Assembly: GCA_958415625.1 (NCBI GenBank)
Contig: CATYZI010000008.1
Coordinates: forward strand, 1 to 64,000
Origin: an uncultured Collinsella sp.
GTDB lineage: Bacteria > Actinomycetota > Coriobacteriia > Coriobacteriales > Coriobacteriaceae
Direction of reading: 5' to 3'
DNA: 64,000 bases
The position numbers and the translations under genes are program-made. Position 1 is the stretch's first letter. Each line of letters starts with the position of its first letter. Positions 33,187 through 42,437 of this stretch are shown here, one piece after another. Under the pieces are notes generated by a model. The model ran no database searches and was not told where the DNA came from. It saw only the letters and a list, made by a program, of their open reading frames with translations.

Positions 33187-34116
33187 ATGAAAATTCCCGT
33201 AGATAAGCTGACCCGCGCTTTTAAGATGGGCGCGTCCGTTAAGAAGGATTCCGATACGCCGGTGCGCGTCTCGGTCTATCTGGATTCGTCCGCCTCGCGC
33301 TTTCTTGCCGAGACGGTGCGTGACGCCTTTGTGCCGCAGACGACCTCGGGTATTGTGCGCGTCGAGCGTCTGGGGGAGGAGCGAATTGCTCCAAAGACCG
33401 ATACCGATGTGGTGCTGGTGCTCTCGTGTGGTTCCGACCGCTTGGAGAGTGCCGTGCAGGAGCTCGTGATCGCCGGCGCGCCCGTGTGCGTGCTTGCCGA
33501 GTCTGCTGTGGAGGTGCCGTTTATCGAGGAGTCCACGCCCATGCTCGGCGTGGTAGCGGCAACCGATAAGACGTATCTGCTCGAGACGCTTGCCCGCTGG
33601 ATTCTCGATCGCACCGACAAGGAAACGGCTTTTGCGGCGAACTTTGCCTTCATGCGCATCGCGGCGGCCAATCGTATCATCACCTCGTGCGCGCTCACCA
33701 ATATGGCGACCGGTGCGCTGGTGTTTTTGCCGGGCGCCGATTATCCCGTTATGGCGCTGGCGCAGGTGGGCATGCTCTTTGAGCTCGCTGCCGTCTTTGG
33801 ACGCGGTATTAAGCCCGAGCGCGGCTACGAGGTCGCGGGCGTGCTTGCCGGCGGTCTTGTGATCCGCGCGGTCACCCGCGCGCTCGTCAAGCAGACACCG
33901 CATATTGGGTTTGCCGTCAAGGCGCTCACTGCTGCCGCGGGCACCTATGGCATGGGGCGTGCGCTTGTTTCGCTCTACGAGCGCGATGTCGACTACAGCC
34001 GTGCCAACGAGGTGGTTACTGCCACGTTCTCCCGCGTTCGCGATCTGGTAACCACGGTCGCGGGCGCTACCCGTCCTATGGCGTCCTACCAGGACGCATC
34101 AGATCTCGCTGCTTAG
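33187..34116 (+). CDS. DUF697-like membrane-associated protein
   Basis: Protein of 309 aa. The first about 150 residues show a small alpha/beta fold with valine-rich strands (DVVLVLSCGSD, APVCVLAES). The second half has amphipathic/hydrophobic helices with LVFLPGADYPVMALAQVGMLFELAAVFG, which resembles the DUF697 (YcjF-like) domain. No GTPase P-loop is present. It is appended to the rod-shape operon with an 18-base gap, so a role in envelope growth is possible but unproven. Confidence 0.7.
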   Translation: MKIPVDKLTRAFKMGASVKKDSDTPVRVSVYLDSSASRFLAETVRDAFVPQTTSGIVRVERLGEERIAPKTDTDVVLVLSCGSDRLESAVQELVIAGAPVCVLAESAVEVPFIEESTPMLGVVAATDKTYLLETLARWILDRTDKETAFAANFAFMRIAAANRIITSCALTNMATGALVFLPGADYPVMALAQVGMLFELAAVFGRGIKPERGYEVAGVLAGGLVIRAVTRALVKQTPHIGFAVKALTAAAGTYGMGRALVSLYERDVDYSRANEVVTATFSRVRDLVTTVAGATRPMASYQDASDLAA

Positions 34117-34126
34117 GGGTTTTCCG

Positions 34127-36004
34127 TTGCGCGTTGCATACCAAGATTGTTTTCATTTAATTGAGCCGTTGCTTGCCAAGGTCGAGAAGCCGAGTCGCTA
34201 TATCGATCACGAGTGGGGCACGCTTTCCAAGGCCGATGCCGATTACCGTTGCTGTCTGATCTACCCGGATGTGTACGAGGTTGGTCTGCCCAACCAGGGT
34301 ATCGCCATCCTCTACAACATCCTTAACCAGGCCGAGGGCATCTCCTGCGAGCGTGGCTATGTGCCGTGGCCCGATATGGGTGACGCCATGCGCGAGGCAG
34401 GCATTCCGCTGCTCTCGCTCGAGGGTGCTGCCCCCGTCGCTTCGTTTGATATCGTCGGTCTCCATGTGCCGCACGAGATGGCGGTGACGAACTTCCTCGA
34501 GGCACTCGACCTCGCTGGCATTCCGCTGTTAGCGGCCGACCGAGGCGAAGACGACCCCATCATCATCGCCGGCGGTCCCTCGGTGTACAACCCCGAGCCG
34601 TATGCGGCTTTCTTCGATGCCATCCTCATCGGCGAGGGCGAGGAATCGCTGCTCGAGACCTGCCAGCTGCATCGCCGCCTGCGTGACGAAGGGGTCCCGC
34701 GCGCGCAGATTGTCGAGCAGCTTGCATCCATTGCCGGCAACTACGTGCCGTCGCTCTATGAGGTTCGTCACGACGAGCCCTGCTCGCCGCATGGCTACAC
34801 CGTGCCGCGTGAGGGCAAGGATGCGCCGACCGTGGTCTACAAGCGCGTCGTCGAGGATTTCGGCGCCACGAATCCGCTTTCGCAGTCGTGCGTGCCCTAT
34901 GCGCAGCTGGTCCACGACCGCCTGTCTATCGAGATCCTGCGCGGCTGCGCCCGCGGCTGTCGTTTTTGCCAGGCCGGCATGACGTATCGCCCGGTGCGCG
35001 AGCGCTCGGCCGACCAGATCGTCTCGTCGGTGATTCAGGGTCTGGAAAAGACCGGCTATGACGAGGTGTCGCTGACCTCGCTCTCCACGACCGACCACTC
35101 CTGCATTCGCGATGTGCTCGGCAGGCTCAACCGTCGCTTGGAGGATACGGGTATTCGCGTGTCTATTCCGTCGCAGCGCCTGGATTCGTTTGGCGTGGAT
35201 ATGGCCGAGTCGGTTGCTGGCGAAAAGAAGGGCGGCCTGACGTTCGCGCCCGAGGCCGGCAGCCAGCGCATGCGCGACATCATTAACAAGAACGTGACCG
35301 AGGAGGACCTGGACCGTGCGGCCAAGGCGGCCTTCGAGGCCGGCTGGAACCGCATGAAGCTCTACTTTATGATGGGCCTTCCCGGCGAGCGCGACGAGGA
35401 CATCGTGGCCATCGCCAGCCTGGCCGATCATGTGCTGGAGCTCGGTCGTTCCGTGGTGCCCAAGGCTCGTCGCGGCTCGATCTCGGTGTCCATCTCGGTT
35501 TCGGTCTTTATCCCCAAGGCTGCCACGCCGTTCCAGTGGTGCCCGCAGCTCGACTACGACGACGTCAAGCGTCGCCAGAAGTTGCTTATCACGAGCGTTC
35601 GCAACCGTGCCGTCCGCGTGCATTACCACGATGCCGAGACCTCGCTCATCGAGGCCGCGCTGTCCCGCGCCGGTCGTGACATGACGCCCGTCATCATCGA
35701 CGCTTGGCGCTCGGGCTCTCGCTTTGACGCCTGGGTAGAGCATTTCTCGCTCGATAACTGGAAGGAGGCTGCTGCCAAAAACGGCATCGACCTCAATGAG
35801 CTCGTGCACCTGCCCTACGAGTTGGACTGGCGCCTGCCGTGGGAGCACGTGAGCCCCGGCTGCACGCGCGGCTTCCTCGAGCGCGAGTACCGTCGCTCGC
35901 TCGAGGGCGTCACGACTCCCGACTGCACCCGCACGTCGTGCACCGGCTGCGGGATCTGCCCCACGCTCCACGCCAAGAATGTATTGATGGGTGATCGCGC
36001 ATGA
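34127..36004 (+). CDS. B12-binding-type radical SAM protein (TIGR03960 family)
   Basis: Protein of 625 aa starting at TTG 34127. An N-terminal cobalamin-binding-like region (DVYEVGLPNQGIAILYNILN, GLHVPHEMAVTNF, IIAGGPSVYNPEP) precedes a radical SAM domain with the cluster motif CARGCRFCQAG, and the C-terminus has an extra cysteine set CTRTSCTGCGICP that could hold a second cluster. The reaction is not established. It overlaps the next gene by 4 bases (ATGA), a conserved pairing upstream of rplU-rpmA in Clostridia and relatives, hinting at ribosome or tRNA maturation. Confidence 0.9.
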   Translation: MRVAYQDCFHLIEPLLAKVEKPSRYIDHEWGTLSKADADYRCCLIYPDVYEVGLPNQGIAILYNILNQAEGISCERGYVPWPDMGDAMREAGIPLLSLEGAAPVASFDIVGLHVPHEMAVTNFLEALDLAGIPLLAADRGEDDPIIIAGGPSVYNPEPYAAFFDAILIGEGEESLLETCQLHRRLRDEGVPRAQIVEQLASIAGNYVPSLYEVRHDEPCSPHGYTVPREGKDAPTVVYKRVVEDFGATNPLSQSCVPYAQLVHDRLSIEILRGCARGCRFCQAGMTYRPVRERSADQIVSSVIQGLEKTGYDEVSLTSLSTTDHSCIRDVLGRLNRRLEDTGIRVSIPSQRLDSFGVDMAESVAGEKKGGLTFAPEAGSQRMRDIINKNVTEEDLDRAAKAAFEAGWNRMKLYFMMGLPGERDEDIVAIASLADHVLELGRSVVPKARRGSISVSISVSVFIPKAATPFQWCPQLDYDDVKRRQKLLITSVRNRAVRVHYHDAETSLIEAALSRAGRDMTPVIIDAWRSGSRFDAWVEHFSLDNWKEAAAKNGIDLNELVHLPYELDWRLPWEHVSPGCTRGFLEREYRRSLEGVTTPDCTRTSCTGCGICPTLHAKNVLMGDRA

Positions 36005-36813
36005 GTGAGCGCCTGACCGACAACCCCTCGCTCTTTAGGCTTCGTGTTCGCTATGGCAAGCGCGATCGCCTTAAGTACCTGGGCCATCTCGAAGTGATCC
36101 ATACCATTGAGCGCATCGTGCGCCGTGCGGGACTTCCCTATGCCGTCACGCAGGGCTTCTCTCCGCACATGCGCGTGGGCTTCTCTTCGGCGCTACCGGT
36201 GGGTACGTCGTCGACCTGCGAGTGGTATGACCTGTTTATGACCGAGTTCGTGGCGCTCGACGAGGCGTTTGGGCGCCTGGCTGCGGCGTCTCCGGCCGAT
36301 CTGGCGCCCATCGAGGCAGCGTACATCGACGTGCGCACGCCGGCGTTGACGGCGCAGCTCACGCGCTTGTCGTATCGCATTGATTTGCACTTGGATCCCG
36401 AGGCGCCCGTAAGCGCCGACGAGGTGCGTCGTGCGATCGACACGCTGCGCGCGGACCATGGCATCGACTACGCGCGCGGAAAAAAGAGCAAGCGCTTGGA
36501 TTTGGATCACACGCTCGTGGGCTATGAGCTCACGGCGGGGGAGCGCCCGGACCATTTGGTGCTCATGCTCGACACCCATGCCGATAACGAGGGCTCCATG
36601 CGTCCGGAAATTTTGCTTTCTGCAGCTGATGTTTTGTTGCAGGGCTTGACCCCGGGCGTGGATGCACCTATTGTTTCCACTGGTATGCAAGACCTCGTGA
36701 CCATCTGCTCCTACGATGTCGAGCGTCAGAATCAAGCATGCGAGGACGACGAGGGCCGACTCGTCAGCCCCATACCTGTGCGAACTTGTGGATTTGCTCC
36801 ACATACTCGTTGA
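36001..36813 (+). CDS. Radical SAM-associated DUF2344 protein (TIGR03936 family)
   Basis: Protein of 270 aa starting in the ATGA overlap with the radical SAM gene. LRVRYGKRDRLKYLGHLEVIHTIERIVRRAGLPYAVTQGFSPH is the family hallmark. In some species it is fused to the radical SAM partner, so the two probably form one enzyme. Biochemical role unknown. Confidence 0.88.
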   Translation: MSERLTDNPSLFRLRVRYGKRDRLKYLGHLEVIHTIERIVRRAGLPYAVTQGFSPHMRVGFSSALPVGTSSTCEWYDLFMTEFVALDEAFGRLAAASPADLAPIEAAYIDVRTPALTAQLTRLSYRIDLHLDPEAPVSADEVRRAIDTLRADHGIDYARGKKSKRLDLDHTLVGYELTAGERPDHLVLMLDTHADNEGSMRPEILLSAADVLLQGLTPGVDAPIVSTGMQDLVTICSYDVERQNQACEDDEGRLVSPIPVRTCGFAPHTR

Positions 36814-36838
36814 CGGGGGTATTTTCGCCTGCTACTAT
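36810..36838 (+). promoter_or_regulatory. Promoter of rplU-rpmA
   Basis: TTGACG (36810-36815), 17-bp spacer, TACTAT (36833-36838), 42 bases before rplU; it overlaps the stop of the preceding gene. Confidence 0.75.
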
Positions 36839-36880
36839 ATTCGGCTGTTGCACTAACTGATGCATGAAGGGCAAGTAAAC

Positions 36881-37255
36881 ATGTACGCAATCGTTAACAC
36901 GGGCGGCAAGCAGTACAAGGTCGCCACCGACGATGTCATCACCGTCGAGAAGATCGAGGGCAATGAGGGCGACAAGGTCACCCTGCCGGTCATCTTCCTC
37001 AACGATGGTAAGAAGATCGTCACCGATCCCGACAAGCTGGCCAAGGCCAAGGTTACCGCTCAGATCGTTGAGCAGTTCAAGGGCGAGAAGCAGCTGGTCT
37101 TCAAGTTCCACAAGCGTAAGCGCTATCGTCGTCTGAAGGGTCACCGTCAGCAGCTCACCAAGCTGAAGATCGTGAAGGTTCAGGCTACCTCCCGCGCCAA
37201 GAAGGCTGTCAAGGCAGAGGCCGAGGCTGTTGCCGAGGCTCCCGTCGCCGAGTAG
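36881..37255 (+). CDS. rplU: 50S ribosomal protein L21
   Basis: Protein of 124 aa from ATG 36881 (AAGGG upstream; an in-frame ATG 21 bases earlier lacks the family N-terminus). It begins MYAIVNTGGKQYKV and contains FKFHKRKRYRRLKGHRQQLTKLKI, the L21 signature. The last about 20 residues are an Ala/Glu-rich extension. Confidence 0.97.
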   Translation: MYAIVNTGGKQYKVATDDVITVEKIEGNEGDKVTLPVIFLNDGKKIVTDPDKLAKAKVTAQIVEQFKGEKQLVFKFHKRKRYRRLKGHRQQLTKLKIVKVQATSRAKKAVKAEAEAVAEAPVAE

Positions 37256-37288
37256 ATTACACTCGTAACGAAAGAGTAGGTATACACA

Positions 37289-37546
37289 ATGGCACACAAA
37301 AAAGGACTCGGTTCCTCCCGTAATGGCCGTGACTCCCGCGGTCAGCGCCTTGGCACGAAGCGCTATGCCGGCCAGACGGTAACCACGGGCACGATTCTCG
37401 TCCGTCAACACGGCACGCACATCCACCCGGGTGAGAACGTTGGCCGTGGCAAGGACGATACGCTGTTCGCGCTGGTCGACGGTACCGTTGAGTTCCACAA
37501 GGGTATCAAGCACAGGGTCAGCGTACGCCCGCTCGCGAACGCGTAA
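37289..37546 (+). CDS. rpmA: 50S ribosomal protein L27
   Basis: Protein of 85 aa beginning MAHKKGLGSSRNGRDS, with GTILVRQHGTHIHPGENVGRGKDDTLFAL. The N-terminus is already in the mature-like MAHKKG form without the Firmicutes-type cleavable extension. Confidence 0.97.
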   Translation: MAHKKGLGSSRNGRDSRGQRLGTKRYAGQTVTTGTILVRQHGTHIHPGENVGRGKDDTLFALVDGTVEFHKGIKHRVSVRPLANA

Positions 37547-37571
37547 TTCACCCTTCATAGAGCACATATGT

Positions 37572-37614
37572 GGGAGGCACTTGAGTTTTAGGATTCAAGG
37601 GTCTCCCTCTTTTT
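37572..37614 (+). terminator. Terminator between rpmA and obgE
   Basis: GGGAGGCACTTGA (37572-37584) pairs imperfectly with TCAAGGGTCTCCC (37595-37607), followed by T-rich sequence. It could reduce obgE expression relative to L21/L27. Confidence 0.6.
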
Positions 37615-37630
37615 GTAGGAGGCGATTCTG

Positions 37631-39097
37631 TTGTCACAGTTCACCGATATCAGCCGCATTAACGTGTGCGGCGGCGACGGCGGAGCCGGATGCATGTCGT
37701 TTAGGCGCGAGGCATTTGTCCCCAAGGGCGGCCCCGATGGCGGCGACGGCGGTCGTGGCGGCAACGTCGTCATCCAGGCCGATGCTCAGCTGTCTTCGCT
37801 GATCGATTACCGCTTTAAGCATCACTTCCGCGCCGAACGCGGCACGCACGGGCAGGGTGCCCGTCGTAACGGTAAGAGCGGCGAGGACCTGATCCTGAAG
37901 GTTCCCATGGGCACCGTGGTGCGCGAGCTCGACCCCGAGACGCAGACCCCGATGTTCGAGATTGCCGACCTGGTGCACGATGGCGAGCGCGTTGTCGTGG
38001 CGCCCGGCGGTGCCGGTGGCCTGGGCAACACGCACTTTGTGACGTCGGTGCGCCGCGCGCCCGCGTTCGCTCAGCTGGGCGAACCGGCCGAGGAGCACTG
38101 GATTGAGCTCGAGATGAAGCTTATGGCCGATGCCGCGCTCGTGGGCTTCCCCTCGGTGGGCAAGTCCTCGCTCATCGCGCGCATGAGTGCCGCCCGTCCC
38201 AAGATCGCCGACTATCCGTTTACAACGCTCGTGCCGAACCTCGGCATGGTGCGTGCCGGTGAGTATTCTTACGTCGTTGCCGACGTTCCTGGTTTGATTG
38301 AGGGCGCGAGCGAGGGCAAGGGCCTGGGCCACCAGTTCCTGCGCCACATCGAGCGTACGGCGCTCATCATGCATGTCGTCGACATGACGGGCGGTTTTGA
38401 GGATCGCGACCCGGTTGAGGATTACCGCATCATCAACCGTGAGCTCGAGCAGTATGGCGCCGAGCTTTCTGAGCGCCCGCAGATCGTCGTCGCCAACAAG
38501 TGCGATGCGCCGGGCACGGCTGACAAGATTGCCGACCTCAAACGCGCTGCGCTCGACGATGGACATATGTTCTTTGCCGTGTCTGCTGTGACGGGCGCCG
38601 GCCTCAACACGCTGATGCTTGCCGTGGGCGAGCAGGTTGCTAAGCTGCGCGCCGAGTTGGCGGTCTCCGATGAGCCGGTCGATCTGCGCGACGATGAGTG
38701 GGAGCGCCGTCGCCTGCAGCGTGAGAAGCGTTTCCACATTGTTCAAGAAGAGCCCCATGCCTTCCGCGTGGTCGGTCGTGCCATCGAGCGCATGGTCATT
38801 CAGACCGACTGGGAAAACGAGGAAGCCGTCATTTACCTGCAGCATAAGTTTGCGCGTATGGGTGTTGATGACGCGCTCGAGAAGGCCGGTTGCCGTGCGG
38901 GCGACGAGGTCCGCATTTGCCAGCGCGCCTTTGACTTTGAGGGCGCTGAGGACTTCTCGGAGTACGAGGAGCTCGAGGACGCTGGCGAGGACGTTGCCGT
39001 TGAGGCCATTGACGTGGCCGACGCTGCGGATGAGGGCGTCGAGGTTGTCGATGCGGCGGGTGCCGCGGACGATGCCGAGACCTCGGAGGGCGAGTAA
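37631..39097 (+). CDS. obgE: GTPase Obg/CgtA
   Basis: Protein of 488 aa from TTG 37631 (GGAGG upstream). The glycine-rich Obg fold has FVPKGGPDGGDGGRGGNV; the G domain has GFPSVGKSSL, DVPGLIEGA and NKCD; an OCT domain and an acidic Glu/Asp/Ala-rich tail of about 50 residues complete it. It aids late 50S assembly and stress control, consistent with its place next to L21 and L27. Confidence 0.96.
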   Translation: MSQFTDISRINVCGGDGGAGCMSFRREAFVPKGGPDGGDGGRGGNVVIQADAQLSSLIDYRFKHHFRAERGTHGQGARRNGKSGEDLILKVPMGTVVRELDPETQTPMFEIADLVHDGERVVVAPGGAGGLGNTHFVTSVRRAPAFAQLGEPAEEHWIELEMKLMADAALVGFPSVGKSSLIARMSAARPKIADYPFTTLVPNLGMVRAGEYSYVVADVPGLIEGASEGKGLGHQFLRHIERTALIMHVVDMTGGFEDRDPVEDYRIINRELEQYGAELSERPQIVVANKCDAPGTADKIADLKRAALDDGHMFFAVSAVTGAGLNTLMLAVGEQVAKLRAELAVSDEPVDLRDDEWERRRLQREKRFHIVQEEPHAFRVVGRAIERMVIQTDWENEEAVIYLQHKFARMGVDDALEKAGCRAGDEVRICQRAFDFEGAEDFSEYEELEDAGEDVAVEAIDVADAADEGVEVVDAAGAADDAETSEGE

Positions 39098-39100
39098 GCC

Positions 39101-39778
39101 ATGTCGCTGCGCGGTGGAATCGGTTTGCCCGAGCTGCCCATAAAAGAGGGCAAAGAGTTTCGGCTTGGCATTATGGGCGGCACCTTTGACCCGATTCATT
39201 ACGGGCACTTGGTTACTGCCGAGCAGGCGCGCGAGTCGCTCGACTTGGACGCTGTGCTCTTTATGCCGGCGGGCTCTCCTGCCTTTAAGCTTGACAAGCC
39301 GGTGACGCCTGCCGAGGACCGTTATGCCATGACGGTCCTCGCCACCGCCGCGAACCCGGCCTTTTTGGCGAGCCGGTTCGAGATTGACCGTCCGGGCGTA
39401 ACCTATACGGCCGATACGCTTCATGCCCTTCGCGACTTTTACCCGCCGCAGGTAAAGCTCTACTTTATTACGGGCGCCGACGCGATTATCGATATTGTGA
39501 CCTGGCATGATGCCGAGCGAATCGCTGAGCTTGCTACCTTTATTGCGGCGACGCGACCGGGTTTTGATATCGATACGGCGCGTGCCCGAATCAAAGAGTC
39601 GGGGCTGCCGTTCGATGTGCGCTATATTCAGATTCCGGCGCTGGCGATCAGCTCGACGAACATTCGTAAGCGAGTTGCCCGCGGCATGAGCGTGCGCTAT
39701 CTTACGAGCGAGTCTGTGCTCGGCTACATTCGCAAGCGCAGTTTGTATGTCGATCTGGGTCAAGAAGATTTTGAGTGA
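39101..39778 (+). CDS. nadD: Nicotinate-nucleotide adenylyltransferase
   Basis: Protein of 225 aa that adenylates nicotinate mononucleotide in NAD synthesis. GIMGGTFDPIHYGHL is the nucleotidyl-transferase motif with HxGH, and ISSTNIRKRV the second ATP-binding motif. About 20 extra residues precede the domain. It lies 3 bases after obgE and ahead of yqeK and rsfS, a standard order. Confidence 0.95.
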   Translation: MSLRGGIGLPELPIKEGKEFRLGIMGGTFDPIHYGHLVTAEQARESLDLDAVLFMPAGSPAFKLDKPVTPAEDRYAMTVLATAANPAFLASRFEIDRPGVTYTADTLHALRDFYPPQVKLYFITGADAIIDIVTWHDAERIAELATFIAATRPGFDIDTARARIKESGLPFDVRYIQIPALAISSTNIRKRVARGMSVRYLTSESVLGYIRKRSLYVDLGQEDFE

Positions 39779-39790
39779 TGGGGGGCTACG

Positions 39791-40399
39791 TTGTCGGTAG
39801 AGGATCAGTTTGAGGGCGATGAGCGCGCGCTGCTCAAGCGCATTCAAGAGCTGCTCGATGTTCGCATGAAAGATAAGCGCAAGCGCTATGTGCATTCGTT
39901 GGGTGTTGCCGAGACCGCACTTCATCTGGCCGAGGTCTACGGCGTTGACCGCTTTGATGCCGCTGCCGCCGGCCTGATCCATGACTGGGACAAAGTGCTC
40001 TCCGACGACGAGCTGGTCACGCGCGCTCTGCATTACGGCATTAAGATTGCCGGCTCTCCTTCCGCCGCGACGCCGCTTTTGCATGGCCCTGTTGCCGCCT
40101 ATGAGCTTCCGCAGCTTTTCCCCGAGTTGTCGCCGGCCGTTTTCCAGGCTGTCGACCGTCACACCGTGGGTGCCTGTGACATGACGCCGCTCGATATGGT
40201 GGTCTTTGTGGCCGATGCCATCGAGCCCAACCGCCACGGCGACTATGCGCATGCGCTGCGCAAGATGGTGGGGGAGTCGACGCTCGAGGAGTTGTTCTTC
40301 TCCTGTTTTGCGCAGGGTCTGGTCTATGTGATCCAGTCCGGGCGCTATCTTTATCCCACGGCTATTACGATTTACAACCATTACGCCCAGCTGCGCTAG
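39791..40399 (+). CDS. yqeK: YqeK-type HD hydrolase (Ap4A hydrolase)
   Basis: Protein of 202 aa, TTG start. The HD-domain motifs YVHSLGVAETALHLA, LIHDWDK and VDRHTVG are present. YqeK proteins hydrolyse diadenosine tetraphosphate symmetrically and sit between nadD and rsfS. The usual HDYAK is HDWDK here, keeping the metal ligands. Confidence 0.92.
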   Translation: MSVEDQFEGDERALLKRIQELLDVRMKDKRKRYVHSLGVAETALHLAEVYGVDRFDAAAAGLIHDWDKVLSDDELVTRALHYGIKIAGSPSAATPLLHGPVAAYELPQLFPELSPAVFQAVDRHTVGACDMTPLDMVVFVADAIEPNRHGDYAHALRKMVGESTLEELFFSCFAQGLVYVIQSGRYLYPTAITIYNHYAQLR

Positions 40400-40427
40400 C
40401 TCGGGTGCGTCTAGAAAGAGGTATTCC

Positions 40428-40883
40428 ATGGCCGACGAGACCATGACCGACGAGCAGATTCTTGAAGGTGTGGAGCACAAGAGCTTCGTCGCCACGTCCG
40501 ACCGCACTGCCGCCTCGCTGTCCGCGAGCGGTGTCGCCGCCGAGGATGTCGCCCGCGCCGCCGCGCAGGCCGCCTACGACAAGAAGGGCGAGGACGTTCA
40601 GGTGCTCGACCTGACCGAGCTTTCCGACGTGTGCGACTACTTTGTGCTTGCCACCGGTACCAACAACCGCCAGGTCGATTCAATTGTCGACGAGATCGAG
40701 GAGAAGGTCGCCGAGGCTTGCGGCGAGCATCCGTTTTCCATCGAGGGCCGCGAGCAGAAGACCTGGATGCTCATGGACTACGGTTCGGTTGTCGTCCACG
40801 TCTTCACTCCCGAAGCCCGCGACTTCTACCGCCTAGAAAAGCTCTGGGGTGACGCCCCCCAGCTCCCCCTCAATCTCCTCTAG
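40428..40883 (+). CDS. rsfS: Ribosomal silencing factor RsfS
   Basis: Protein of 151 aa with AAAGAGG upstream. DVCDYFVLATGTNNRQV and WMLMDYGSVVVHVFTPEARDFYRLEKLWGDAP are the signatures. It binds L14 on the 50S subunit and blocks joining when nutrients are low. An N-terminal extension of about 50 acidic residues is longer than in most homologues. Confidence 0.95.
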   Translation: MADETMTDEQILEGVEHKSFVATSDRTAASLSASGVAAEDVARAAAQAAYDKKGEDVQVLDLTELSDVCDYFVLATGTNNRQVDSIVDEIEEKVAEACGEHPFSIEGREQKTWMLMDYGSVVVHVFTPEARDFYRLEKLWGDAPQLPLNLL

Positions 40884-40912
40884 TAGCTCATTTGATACGG
40901 GGCTTTTTAGCT
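40884..40912 (+). repeat. Dispersed TAGCT-type intergenic repeat, copy 1
   Basis: The 29-base sequence begins TAGCTCATTTGATACGGGG and ends in a T-run plus TAGCT, directly after the rsfS stop. Related copies start at 48907 and 48935 after ppsR, sharing the TAGCT ends and the GGGGCT-T-run core. Confidence 0.55.
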
Positions 40913-40927
40913 GGCTTCGCGCATTTC

Positions 40928-40970
40928 GCCGGGCAGTTGCGGTTTTCCGCACCTGCCCGGCTTTCTTTTT
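40928..40970 (+). terminator. Strong terminator after rsfS
   Basis: GCCGGGCAG (40928-40936) pairs with CTGCCCGGC (40953-40961), extended by an inner TGCGG/CCGCA stem, then CTTTCTTTTT. It also separates the converging dinB gene. Confidence 0.9.
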
Positions 40971-40982
40971 GCCTAAAGGCGG

Positions 40983-42197
40983 TTAATCGTTGAAGCGGGA
41001 TTGGCGGCCGAAAGATAGGGCGGTGTCGCCGAACTTGTCTCGGACGGCGTCGATAGCGACCGAGAGGTCGCGACGGTCGCTTGATTGGGCTCCGCGGTCG
41101 TCGACTTCGCAGAACAGGTCGGTCTGGATGCCGCCTTGGTGGTCGAAGTCGCTCATGCCGATGCCCGCTAAGCGAACATGCATGCCTTCCTGCCAGATGT
41201 TGTCGAGCAGTTCGAGTGCAACCGCCACGAAGATGTTCTCATCGTCGGTCGGATGAGGCAGCCGGCGCTGTGCCGTACGCCCGCTGCCATACGAATACTT
41301 AAGCTTGAGCGTTACCGTGCCGCCCGTCAGTCCCTGACGGCGCAGGCGGCGTCCAACCGACTCACCCAGCAGCGCAATCGCCGCTTCGATGTCCCCGCGC
41401 TCAGTCAAATCTTTCGCAAAGGTGCGTTCATTGCTGACCGACTTGACCTCGCGCTCTTCATCGAGACTCGTGACTTCGGAGATTTCAAGTCCCAGCGCAC
41501 GCTGACGCATACGTTCGCCGTTGACGCCAAAAATAGAGGCCAAGGTGGATTCCGGCGCGCGTGACAGCTCGCCGAGCGTGTAGATGCGCATACGGCGCAG
41601 TCGCTCCTCGGCCGAGCGCCCGATGCCGCTCATGGCAGATACCGGCAGCGCGGCCAAAAAGCGCTGCTCGGTTCCGGGGCGCACGATGGTCAGCCCAAAC
41701 GGCTTATCCCGCTCGCTTGCGATCTTTGCGACCGTCTTGTTGCAGCCCACGCCAATGGAGCACGTCACTCCCAGCGCTGCCACACGGTCGCTTATACGCC
41801 GTGCAACCAGCAGTGGGTCCTCGGGCGCAAAGCGACCCGGTGTGATATCGATAAAGGCTTCGTCGATGGATACGCGCTCAACGCGCGGCGTCTCCTCGGC
41901 AAGAATCGCCATGACCTGCGCGCTCACCTCGCGGTAGCGATCAAAGTGCCCGTGCGTCCAAATGGCTTGCGGGCACAAGCGCCGCGCCTCGGCCGAGGCC
42001 ATGGCAGAGTGCACGCCAAAGCGGCGCGCCTCATACGAACACGTGGACACGACGCCACGCGAATCGGCGTCTCCGCCCACGATGAGTGGCTTTCCGCGCC
42101 ATTCGGGATGATCGAGCATCTCCACGCTCGCAAAAAACGCATCGAGGTCCATGAGGCCCACCGCCGGACCCGTCCAGGGAGGCGGCGTGACGCTCAT
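40983..42197 (-). CDS. dinB: DNA polymerase IV (Y family)
   Basis: Protein of about 404 aa from ATG 42197, chosen because GAGGA lies just upstream; ATG 42236 would add 13 residues without a ribosome site. Catalytic LMDLDAFFASVE and VSIDEAFIDITPG are intact, as are the helix-hairpin-helix GIGRSAEERL and the little-finger domain. A QTDLF peptide near the C-terminus fits a beta-clamp binding motif. It is a lone minus-strand gene among plus-strand housekeeping operons. No clear LexA box was found. Confidence 0.94.
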   Translation of the reverse strand: MSVTPPPWTGPAVGLMDLDAFFASVEMLDHPEWRGKPLIVGGDADSRGVVSTCSYEARRFGVHSAMASAEARRLCPQAIWTHGHFDRYREVSAQVMAILAEETPRVERVSIDEAFIDITPGRFAPEDPLLVARRISDRVAALGVTCSIGVGCNKTVAKIASERDKPFGLTIVRPGTEQRFLAALPVSAMSGIGRSAEERLRRMRIYTLGELSRAPESTLASIFGVNGERMRQRALGLEISEVTSLDEEREVKSVSNERTFAKDLTERGDIEAAIALLGESVGRRLRRQGLTGGTVTLKLKYSYGSGRTAQRRLPHPTDDENIFVAVALELLDNIWQEGMHVRLAGIGMSDFDHQGGIQTDLFCEVDDRGAQSSDRRDLSVAIDAVRDKFGDTALSFGRQSRFND

Positions 42198-42352
42198 GGC
42201 ATCCTCATAACCGTATGTATGTTCGCGTCTTTCCATGTCATGAGTATACCGCGCAGCTCATGTGGGGTGCGTGTATGTGCTTGCAAATCCCGAATTCTTG
42301 TCTAAGATATGGATTTGCCCTCGACTACACCGAAGAAGTTGGTCTCACGGAC

Positions 42353-42381
42353 TTCACCTGCCCGCGTCGATGGCGTATTAT
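42353..42381 (+). promoter_or_regulatory. Promoter of the rpsP operon
   Basis: TTCACC (42353-42358), 17-bp spacer, TATTAT (42376-42381), 57 bases before rpsP. The -35 is imperfect. Confidence 0.5.
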
Positions 42382-42437
42382 GTTCAACTGTTTGTTTGTA
42401 GTTGCAGCCTAAAGCTGCTTGGTTGGAGGAGTTTCCT

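Noticed and set aside
37634..40507. 957-codon open frame antisense to obgE, nadD and yqeK
   Set aside because: Shadow of conserved plus-strand genes with no recognisable domain.
42198..42260. LexA/SOS box before dinB
   Set aside because: A CGAAC half-site is present at the promoter side, but no matching GTTCG half at the right spacing.
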